From positions 1 to 7,550 of the forward strand of contig JAFTXF010000051.1 of NCBI GenBank assembly GCA_017461685.1: a DNA stretch of 7,550 nt, read 5' to 3'. Below are positions 1 to 5,253 of the stretch, piece after piece. The notes below the pieces were generated by a model. It was not told the origin of the DNA, did not search any database, and saw only the letters and a program-made list of their open reading frames with translations. The DNA is from Lachnospiraceae bacterium. Lineage in GTDB: Bacteria > Bacillota > Clostridia > Lachnospirales > Lachnospiraceae. The first letter of the stretch is position 1, and every line of letters starts with the position of its first letter. The position numbers and the translations under genes were made by a program.

Positions 1-66
1 GGATTCATCTGTGATGAAACCGTAACCTTTCTGGTTGTTAAACCACTTTACTGTACCTTTATTCAT
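1..66 (-). CDS. Cold-shock protein (CspA family), N-terminal part only
   Basis: Reading the minus strand from an ATG at 66-64 gives 22 codons that run off the left window edge: MNKGTVKWFNNQKGYGFITD then ES. This is the start of a CspA/CspB-type cold-shock domain, a small five-stranded OB-fold that binds single-stranded RNA and DNA and acts as an RNA chaperone. The KGTVKWFN opening and the RNP1 motif KGYGFI (residues 13-18) are diagnostic. A strong ribosome binding site (GGAGGT on the minus strand, 80-75) lies 8 nt upstream of the ATG and fixes the start. Family members are about 65-70 residues, so roughly two thirds of the gene is outside the window. It is transcribed divergently from sbcD. 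Which csp paralogue it is cannot be decided from 22 residues. Confidence 0.93.
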   Translation of the reverse strand, partial: MNKGTVKWFNNQKGYGFITDES

Positions 67-87
67 AGTAAGATACCTCCGAAAAAA

Positions 88-106
88 TTGACCCTGACTA
101 AGTCAA
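88..106. promoter_or_regulatory. Short palindrome in the csp 5' leader
   Basis: TGACTAAGTCA (95-105) is a perfect 11-nt palindrome. The overlapping pair TTGAC (88-92) and GTCAA (102-106) offers an alternative 5-bp pairing. It lies between the putative csp promoter and its ribosome binding site, so it could be a protein operator or a small leader hairpin. Only its symmetry is visible; no family assignment is made. Confidence 0.3.
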
Positions 107-117
107 AGTCTTTTGTT

Positions 118-146
118 AGTTTAGCATAAAGTGTCAGAAAATTAAA
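118..146 (-). promoter_or_regulatory. Possible csp promoter (extended -10)
   Basis: On the minus strand there is an extended -10 type sequence, TGCTAAACT (126-118; hexamer TAAACT, 4/6 to consensus). A poor -35 candidate, TTTAAT (146-141), lies 17 nt upstream. It would give a 5' UTR of about 45 nt ahead of the cold-shock gene. The -35 match is weak, so this is tentative. Confidence 0.3.
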
Positions 147-158
147 GAACGAAAAAAC

Positions 159-188
159 TTTACTAAACTATTTATGGTGTAGTATAAT
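159..188 (+). promoter_or_regulatory. Putative sigma-A promoter of sbcDC
   Basis: A perfect -10 box TATAAT (183-188) is preceded by TTTACT (159-164, 4/6 to TTGACA) with an 18-nt spacer. Transcription would begin near 195, which is inside the left arm of the inverted-repeat element E1. The sbcD mRNA would therefore carry almost the entire element as its 5' UTR, about 325 nt long. No other good promoter is evident between here and sbcD. Confidence 0.6.
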
Positions 189-191
189 GAA

Positions 192-459
192 ATTAGATAA
201 TTGTGAAATTTTGCGGCAGCCGGTGGTCCTGATATATATTCCGTCTCAGGGACGCTCCCGCTCCGTGAAAAGCTACAGCGCGCATTGAACACTTAGCAAG
301 CACGTAGTGCGAGCTTAGTGAGAAAGCGTGCCTTGTGCTGTACTAAGCTCAGACTGCGGTTACCACCTTGCTTCGCTAAGGACCGGCGCTTTTCAGGGCC
401 CTTCTACCAGAATATATATCAGGACCACCGGCAGCCGCAAAATTTCACAATCATCTAAT
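192..459 (-). repeat. Element E1: conserved core inside 50-bp inverted arms
   Basis: The arms 192-241 and 410-459 are complementary at 48 of 50 positions (exceptions 199/452 A-C and 218/433 A-A). They enclose a 168-nt core. The core is shared, in opposite orientation, with E2 at 5254-5555. Blocks identical in both are 307-359 (53 nt, matching 5393-5445), 276-296 (21 nt, matching 5456-5476) and 375-395 (21 nt, matching 5312-5332). The homology reaches only the AT-rich innermost arm bases near 233-241; the outer roughly 38 bp of arm is unrelated to the E2 arm. No transposase or convincing ORF lies inside, and I see no clear target-site duplication. Strand is given as minus because wobble pairs mostly favour that as the RNA sense strand, although the sbcD promoter transcribes the plus strand. 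It could be a structured RNA, a MITE-like element, or both. Confidence 0.88.
242..409 (-). ncRNA. Conserved structured core of E1 (candidate RNA domain)
   Basis: Inside the long arms the core forms nested helices that recur in E2. These are: AGGG 248-251 with CCCT 399-402; TGAAAAGC 266-273 with GCTTTTCA 388-395 (8 bp, perfect); CTTAGC 292-297 with GCTAAG 375-380; a 9-bp hairpin GAGCTTAGT 311-319 with ACTAAGCTC 342-350 enclosing a 22-nt loop; and a small GCAC/GTGC hairpin around 300-310. The layout is a multi-helix junction capped by conserved single-stranded segments, typical of a folded RNA. Function is unknown, and whether it is transcribed as an independent RNA is not shown. Confidence 0.5.
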
Positions 460-477
460 AAATCATGCAAATGGGGG

Positions 478-494
478 CCTCTTGCAGCAAGAGG
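478..494 (+). other. Stable hairpin just upstream of the sbcD ribosome binding site
   Basis: CCTCTTG (478-484) pairs perfectly with CAAGAGG (488-494) around a 3-nt loop, 13 nt before the Shine-Dalgarno sequence. There is no U-tract after it, so it is not an intrinsic terminator. In the sbcD mRNA it is a second helix between E1 and the ribosome binding site and may influence translation or mark an RNA processing boundary. Confidence 0.45.
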
Positions 495-507
495 ATACTT
501 CCCGGTT

Positions 508-512
508 AAGGA
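508..512 (+). promoter_or_regulatory. Ribosome binding site that decides the sbcD start
   Basis: AAGGA lies 7 nt before the ATG at 520. The same reading frame stays open back to a GTG at 328 inside E1, but that upstream start has no Shine-Dalgarno sequence and would add 64 residues unlike any SbcD. The ATG at 520 begins MKLLHTADLHIGK, exactly where the SbcD family begins. Confidence 0.85.
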
Positions 513-519
513 AAATTCT

Positions 520-1641
520 ATGAAATTATTACATACGGCAGACTTGCATATAGGAAAAAGTATATATGAATTTAATATGTTGGAGGACCAGAAGCATATC
601 CTGCAGGAAATACTGCAGATTGCGCGGGAAGAGCAGGTAGATGCATTTTTGCTTGCGGGAGATATTTACGACAGGTCTGTGCCAAGTACGGAAGCGGTGC
701 AGTTGTTGGAATGGTTTTTGCTGGAAGCTCTTGCTATTGCACCGGTATTTATGATTGCAGGCAATCATGACAGTGCAGAGCGCTTAAGCTTTGGTGCCAG
801 TCTGTTGGAAAAGAGCAGACTGTATATTGCCGGCGGCAGGGAGGTAAAGGAAATCATTTTGGAAGACAGCTTTGGAAAAGTGGCCTTTCATTTACTTCCT
901 TTTGTAAAGCCTGCGGTAGTGGAAGCGGGCAGCAGCGAGGAAGCAGTGGCAAAACAACTGGAGCAGCTTAAGGGCGGCCCGGAGCGCGCGGACAGGCATG
1001 TGCTTTTGACACACTTTTTTGTATGTGCCCAGGGAAAAGAGCCGGAATTGTCCGATTCCGAGGTGCACAGCTTTGTGGGCGGCCTGGAGCAGGTGGATGT
1101 ATCTTTGTTTGCAGGCTACGATTATGTGGCCTTGGGACATATTCACAAGCCCCAGTGTATGAAGCGTGGGCAGACGTACTATGCGGGCTCGCCGCTGTGT
1201 TATTCTTTTTCGGAGGCGGGAACCGGTAAAGGGGTAAATGTTATAGAGCTGCAGGAACACGGAGAGGTGGGTGTCTGCCGCAAGGTATTACATCCACTAC
1301 GTCAGATGCGCACGGTGAAAGGAAGTCTTGCGGAGTTAATCAGCCAGGGCAATGCTTTGGAAACAGGAAGGGAAGATTTTATTCAGGCCATTCTCACCGA
1401 CAGGGAAGAATTAATTGACCCCATCGGAAGCCTGCGAAGTGTATATCCCAATACGATGCAGATTGTGTTGGAAAAGCGTCTTGCAGAAGCCGGCACACTA
1501 CTGTTTCACGGGGCAGAGAGCAAGAAAAAGACGATGGAAGAGCTTTTCGGAAGCTTTTATGAAAGCCTGGCCGGAGAACCGTTAGATGCAGAGCGGCTGG
1601 CTGTGGTACAGGAAGTGGCCGGAGAGGTGGAGCGATTATGA
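520..1641 (+). CDS. sbcD: SbcD, exonuclease subunit of the SbcCD hairpin nuclease
   Basis: Encodes 373 residues, a normal SbcD length. It is the Mn-dependent calcineurin-type phosphoesterase (Mre11-like) subunit of SbcCD, which removes DNA hairpins, cruciforms and protein-blocked ends in the cytoplasm. The phosphoesterase motifs appear in order: D8-L-H10 (motif I), GDIYDRS with D48 (motif II), GNHD at 81-84 (motif III), H165 in LLTHFFV (motif IV) and GHIH with H207 and H209 (motif V). The C-terminal third corresponds to the capping and SbcC-binding region. The start is chosen at ATG 520 for its ribosome binding site and family N-terminus; the frame is fortuitously open to 328. The stop overlaps the sbcC start by ATGA, so translation is coupled. 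Expression would come from the 159-188 promoter through E1. The identification is secure. Confidence 0.96.
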   Translation: MKLLHTADLHIGKSIYEFNMLEDQKHILQEILQIAREEQVDAFLLAGDIYDRSVPSTEAVQLLEWFLLEALAIAPVFMIAGNHDSAERLSFGASLLEKSRLYIAGGREVKEIILEDSFGKVAFHLLPFVKPAVVEAGSSEEAVAKQLEQLKGGPERADRHVLLTHFFVCAQGKEPELSDSEVHSFVGGLEQVDVSLFAGYDYVALGHIHKPQCMKRGQTYYAGSPLCYSFSEAGTGKGVNVIELQEHGEVGVCRKVLHPLRQMRTVKGSLAELISQGNALETGREDFIQAILTDREELIDPIGSLRSVYPNTMQIVLEKRLAEAGTLLFHGAESKKKTMEELFGSFYESLAGEPLDAERLAVVQEVAGEVERL

Positions 1642-3923
1642 GACCGAAATATTTAGAAATGTCCGCATGGGGCCCTTATAGGGATAAGGTTACAATTGAC
1701 TTTGAGGTTTTTGACAAAGGGGCGCTGTTTTTGATAGCAGGTCCTACCGGAGCCGGAAAGACTACGGTTTTTGACGGTATATGTTTTGCCATTTACGGGG
1801 ATACTTCCGGAAAAGAGCGGGAAAAGAATACCTTGCGCTCTGATTTTGCCCAGCCTGACACGGCAACCTATGTACATTTTATATTTACCCACAATGACCT
1901 GACGTACGAGGTGCACCGTAACCCTGAATATCAGCGTCCGCGAAAGCGCAGAAATGCAGAAGGTGCGCTTACCTATACTACGGAGAAGGAAAATGCTGTT
2001 TTGAAGCTTCCGGACGGGAATGTTCTGGAAGGGGTTACTACAGTAAATAAAAAGCTGCAGGAATTAATGGCGTTGGATTATTATCAATTTAAACAGATTT
2101 CCATGATTGCCCAGGGAGAATTTGACAGACTTTTGACCGCACCCAGTCAGGAAAAAACAAAGATTTTCCGCGGTATATTCGGTACAGAGAAATACGATTT
2201 ATTTACCCAGGCCTTGAAAAACAGGTCCCTGGTAAGCTACCGTAAGGTCAGTGAGTATACAAGCCGCATGAAGGAAGATATTAAAATTCATGCAAAAGGG
2301 GACGAAGAATTAGAGGCATTAGCCGGTGCAGAGCATATAAATTATGATGCTGTAGAAGAAGCGCTGACCTTGCGGAAGAAGCAGCTGTCATTGGATAAAA
2401 AGCGTTTGGCGAAGGAACTTTCGGACTGTGAAGGGGCTTTAAGCAGACAATATACGGTATACAATCAGGTGCAGGAACAACGCAATAAGCAGGAACAGTT
2501 ACAGAAGGCCAAGGAGCGATACCAAAAGCTAAACGATACCAGAACCCAATACGAGGATACAAAGCAGCGTTTGGCAGCAGGCAGAGAGGCCAGAGGATTA
2601 GAAAAAGAATATGAAAGCAGGCAGGAAACCGGAAAGCAGTTACATCTCCTTTCTAAGGAGGCCGCAAAAGCGCAGAAGGCTTTGAAGGAGGCACAGCAGC
2701 TGTATTTGGAAATCGAAGCTGATGAAAAACAGGCTTATGACAATTGGCAGCAGGCAGATCAGGCTTATAAAAGGGCCAGTATTGGTATTGTGGCGGATAT
2801 GCTGGTGCCGGGAATGCCTTGTCCGGTGTGCGTCTCATTAGAGCATCCTGAGCCTTTTGTTTCCGGCGGCGAGGTGCCGGATATACATCAGGTGGAACGG
2901 CTGAAGAAGGCACATGAAAAGGAAAAGCAAAGGCAGCTCACCGTGTATGGACAGGTACAGGCTTTGCTGGAAGCACACAAGAGAGCTGCGTCACAAGAGG
3001 CGGAGACTATAAAGCTTCAGGCAAAACGGGAAGAGGAGTGGATGGAGAAGCTTCACACCAGCTCTTTTGTAACAGAGGAGGATTTCCTGGAGGCCCGCAT
3101 GACGGAAGAAGCAGAGAGAACCTACCAGGGAAAGGTATCTAAATGGGAGGAAATGATTACCAGCGCTAAGGCCGTTGTGGAGCATTTGACGGAGGAACTG
3201 GCTCAGTTACCGGTATTTGATATGGAAGCGGTGGAAGCTGAGTACGATAGGGTAAAGGCAGAGCGCGACAGGGTGAGAAAGGAAGAACAACAGGTAATTT
3301 TAAAGGAAGCCCAGGTAAAGAGCGGATTGGCTTCCATAAAAGAGAACCGTAAGCTTTCCGAAGAATACCGCAGAGAGTTCGGCATTATCAAGGATTTGGA
3401 AAATATGGCTGCAGGAAATAATGCAAAGCGTCTGGTTTTTGAGCAATATGTACTCAGCAGTTATTTCGAGGATATTCTGGCTGCTGCCAATATCCGCTTC
3501 CGTCATATGACCATGGACCGCTATGAAATGGTTCGAAAAGCAGAGGTGACGGACGCTCGTACCAAGGATCATTTGGATATTATGATTGTGGACTATTATA
3601 CCGGCAAAACCCGTCCTGTAAGCACTTTGTCCGGTGGAGAGCGTTTTCACGCCAGCCTTTCTCTGGCACTTGGCATGAGTGATGTAATTCAGGCGTATCA
3701 GGGTGGCATCCGGGTAGAAACATTGTTTGTAGACGAGGGCTTTGGCTCTTTGGATGAGGATGCTTTGCAGGCCGCCTGCGACAGCCTGTATCAGCTGACC
3801 GAGGGGGACAAGCTGGTTGGGATTATTTCGCATGTGGATTCTTTGAAACAACGTATTGACAATCGTATTGAAATCTGCAAAACTAATATTGGTTCGACTT
3901 TAAAAGTGATTACCGGTAAATAG
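1638..3923 (+). CDS. sbcC: SbcC, Rad50-like ATPase subunit of SbcCD (compact form)
   Basis: Encodes 761 residues. It is the ABC-type ATPase that opens and clamps DNA for SbcD. The N-terminal lobe has Walker A GPTGAGKT (35-42) and the Q-loop Q159 in IAQGEFDRLL. Charged heptad-rich coiled-coil segments occupy roughly 215-390 and 410-590, separated by the zinc-hook CPVC (395-398) that joins two SbcC molecules. The C-terminal lobe carries the ABC signature LSGGE (664-668), Walker B LFVDEGFGSLDED with D699/E700, and the H-loop histidine H732 in ISHVDS. All catalytic elements are intact. The protein is shorter than the roughly 1000-1200 residues common for bacterial SbcC, because the coiled-coil arms are short rather than because anything is truncated. 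It begins within the last codons of sbcD, and the two form an operon. Confidence 0.96.
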   Translation: MRPKYLEMSAWGPYRDKVTIDFEVFDKGALFLIAGPTGAGKTTVFDGICFAIYGDTSGKEREKNTLRSDFAQPDTATYVHFIFTHNDLTYEVHRNPEYQRPRKRRNAEGALTYTTEKENAVLKLPDGNVLEGVTTVNKKLQELMALDYYQFKQISMIAQGEFDRLLTAPSQEKTKIFRGIFGTEKYDLFTQALKNRSLVSYRKVSEYTSRMKEDIKIHAKGDEELEALAGAEHINYDAVEEALTLRKKQLSLDKKRLAKELSDCEGALSRQYTVYNQVQEQRNKQEQLQKAKERYQKLNDTRTQYEDTKQRLAAGREARGLEKEYESRQETGKQLHLLSKEAAKAQKALKEAQQLYLEIEADEKQAYDNWQQADQAYKRASIGIVADMLVPGMPCPVCVSLEHPEPFVSGGEVPDIHQVERLKKAHEKEKQRQLTVYGQVQALLEAHKRAASQEAETIKLQAKREEEWMEKLHTSSFVTEEDFLEARMTEEAERTYQGKVSKWEEMITSAKAVVEHLTEELAQLPVFDMEAVEAEYDRVKAERDRVRKEEQQVILKEAQVKSGLASIKENRKLSEEYRREFGIIKDLENMAAGNNAKRLVFEQYVLSSYFEDILAAANIRFRHMTMDRYEMVRKAEVTDARTKDHLDIMIVDYYTGKTRPVSTLSGGERFHASLSLALGMSDVIQAYQGGIRVETLFVDEGFGSLDEDALQAACDSLYQLTEGDKLVGIISHVDSLKQRIDNRIEICKTNIGSTLKVITGK

Positions 3924-3936
3924 GAAAGAAAGTGTG

Positions 3937-3957
3937 GCGAAGTGCAGCCGCTTTCGC
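3937..3957 (+). other. Small hairpin in the sbcC to lipoprotein gap
   Basis: GCGAAG (3937-3942) pairs with CTTTCGC (3951-3957) with one bulged T, in the 67-nt gap after sbcC. It is not followed by a T-run, so it does not look like an intrinsic terminator. Readthrough from sbcDC into the next gene is plausible. Confidence 0.25.
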
Positions 3958-3990
3958 AATATGTAATTGAGAGAAGGATAGACTTATTGT

Positions 3991-5058
3991 ATGTTGATAA
4001 AGATAAAAAGAGTATGTACATTAGTACTGGTCATGCTAAGCATGCTGGTCATGACCGCATGTGGGGAAAGCGGGTCCAAAGTAGTATTAACCACCGGATT
4101 TGGTACCAATGAGGTATTTAAGGTGGGCAGCGAACGCGCAACAACCACAGAAATGATGTTATATTTAATTAATATTGCCAATCAGTATGAGCAGGTATAC
4201 GGGGAAGAGCTGTGGTCCATGAAGGTGGATGAGAACACTACCATGTTTGAAAATTTAAAAGAAGAAGCATTGGCCCAGTTATCCCAGATAAAGGCCATGA
4301 AGCTTTTGGCGGCGGAGCATGAGGTGACATTGACTGAAGAAGAGACTGCAGCTGCAAGGTCTGCAGCAGAGACGTATCTGGCTACACTTTCCGAGGCGGA
4401 GAAGGATGCCCTGGGCATAACAGACGGGGCTGTGGTAGAGCAGTTGTACTCAGAGAAGCTTTTGGCAGACAAGCTTTATGCTTATCTGATTCGGGATGTC
4501 AATCCGGAAATCAGTGATGATGAGGCGCGCATTATCACGGTACAGCATATTTTGCTAAAGACCTATACGGTGGATGAACACGGAAACCGGGAGGAGCTTT
4601 CAGAAGAGGAATGCGAAGTAATGCGCAGTAAAGCCGAGGAGATACGCACCATGGCCGTAGACGGCGAAAGCTTTGATACCCTGATCTCCAAATACAGCGA
4701 GGATTCCAAAGGCACCTATTCCTTTGGCATGGGTGATATGGAAGAAAGCTTTGAAGAAGCGGCCTATGCACTTGCCACAGACGAAATATCGCCTGTAGTA
4801 CGCACCAGCCACGGCTACCACATTATCAAATGTATTTCCACCCTCGACAGAGAGCAGACCGATTTAAATAAAGAAAAACTTCTGATAAGCCGCAAACAGG
4901 AGGTATTCGGAGACACCTACAATGCCTTTGTAGCGCAATTGGACAAACGCGCCAATTCAGAGCTGATCTTAAGCCTGACTCTGCCTGACAGAAGCATAGT
5001 GGATACCGCAGAATTTTTCACCGTTTATGAAACCGAACTGGGCGGCTTGTTTGAATAA
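3991..5058 (+). CDS. PrsA-like peptidyl-prolyl cis-trans isomerase lipoprotein (parvulin/PpiC type)
   Basis: Encodes 355 residues. The N-terminus is a lipoprotein signal peptide: basic KIKR, a hydrophobic stretch, then lipobox VMTAC with the lipidated Cys at 24. The mature protein should be anchored to the outer face of the membrane. An alpha-helical, charged SurA/PrsA-like N-terminal part (about 40-175) precedes a rotamase domain (about 179-283), recognised by VQHILLK (184-190), the ESFDTLISKYSEDS segment and SHGYHIIK (273-280). A helical tail follows. PrsA-type proteins assist folding of exported proteins. The usual GGDLG loop of the domain is replaced by GTYSFGMGDM (241-250), so isomerase activity is likely but not certain; a mainly chaperone role is possible. 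AAGGA (3974-3978) is 12 nt from the ATG, a rather long spacing. It lies 67 nt after sbcC in the same direction and may be cotranscribed. Confidence 0.88.
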   Translation: MLIKIKRVCTLVLVMLSMLVMTACGESGSKVVLTTGFGTNEVFKVGSERATTTEMMLYLINIANQYEQVYGEELWSMKVDENTTMFENLKEEALAQLSQIKAMKLLAAEHEVTLTEEETAAARSAAETYLATLSEAEKDALGITDGAVVEQLYSEKLLADKLYAYLIRDVNPEISDDEARIITVQHILLKTYTVDEHGNREELSEEECEVMRSKAEEIRTMAVDGESFDTLISKYSEDSKGTYSFGMGDMEESFEEAAYALATDEISPVVRTSHGYHIIKCISTLDREQTDLNKEKLLISRKQEVFGDTYNAFVAQLDKRANSELILSLTLPDRSIVDTAEFFTVYETELGGLFE

Positions 5059-5099
5059 AGACTTTCCACTGCTTTAAGAGAAACCCGTGCCACAAGAAC

Positions 5100-5122
5100 T
5101 TGTTTTACAATTTGTGAAACAA
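5100..5122 (+). other. AT-rich hairpin downstream of the lipoprotein gene
   Basis: TTGTTTTAC (5100-5108) pairs with GTGAAACAA (5114-5122), including one T-G wobble, around a 5-nt loop, 42 nt after the stop codon. It is followed by an A-run rather than a T-run, so it is not a classic intrinsic terminator for plus-strand transcription. It may mark the 3' end of the upstream mRNA. The rest of 5059-5170 is AT-rich with no gene evident. Confidence 0.3.
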
Positions 5123-5175
5123 AAAACAGTTGAATAACGCCATTTATAAAAAAAGTATAAACGAATCATTAAAAA

Positions 5176-5202
5176 TTAGCACTCACCAGAGGTGAGTGCT
5201 AA
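5176..5202. promoter_or_regulatory. CIRCE operator (HrcA binding site)
   Basis: TTAGCACTC (5176-5184), a 9-nt spacer and GAGTGCTAA (5194-5202) match the CIRCE consensus exactly, the binding site of the HrcA heat-shock repressor. The spacer ACCAGAGGT is itself symmetric and the flanks are AAAA/TTTT, so the full dyad has perfect 16-bp arms from 5172 to 5206 around AGA. It ends 7 nt before the -35 box of the htpG promoter. HrcA bound here would be next to, rather than centred on, that promoter. The next gene downstream is htpG. Confidence 0.95.
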
Positions 5203-5209
5203 TTTTGTG

Positions 5210-5238
5210 TTGACAATTAAAACAATTAGGAATAAAAT
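5210..5238 (+). promoter_or_regulatory. sigma-A promoter of htpG
   Basis: A perfect -35 TTGACA (5210-5215), a 17-nt spacer and TAAAAT (5233-5238, 5/6) make this the strongest promoter in the window. Transcription should start near 5245, about 9 nt before the left arm of E2. The htpG mRNA would then have a 5' UTR of about 340 nt made almost entirely of E2. The adjacent CIRCE implies HrcA-controlled, heat-inducible expression. Confidence 0.85.
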
Positions 5239-5253
5239 ATACATTGAACGGGC

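Noticed and set aside
307..359. Core block as a tRNA or group I intron
   Set aside because: A GTTCAATG segment nearby recalls a T-loop, but no cloverleaf, no acceptor-stem closure and no group I conserved P/Q/R/S elements could be drawn.
192..459. E1 as an insertion sequence or CRISPR array
   Set aside because: No transposase, no clear target-site duplication, and no regularly spaced direct repeats. It is at most a non-autonomous MITE-like element.
192..459. E1 or E2 as an intrinsic transcription terminator
   Set aside because: The stems are long and neither is followed by a T-run. Both lie between a promoter and the gene it serves, where termination by default would silence the gene.
328..519. 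64-codon N-terminal extension of sbcD starting at GTG 328
   Set aside because: It lies in the E1 core and right arm, has no ribosome binding site, and SbcD homologues begin at MKLLHTADLH (ATG 520), which has AAGGA 7 nt upstream.
3300..3851. 183-residue minus-strand ORF inside sbcC
   Set aside because: A shadow of the well-supported sbcC frame with no ribosome binding site or recognisable domain.
5132..5161. Second promoter upstream of CIRCE (TTGAAT with TATAAA)
   Set aside because: The spacer is about 20 nt and the region is simply AT-rich. The 5210-5238 promoter is far better.
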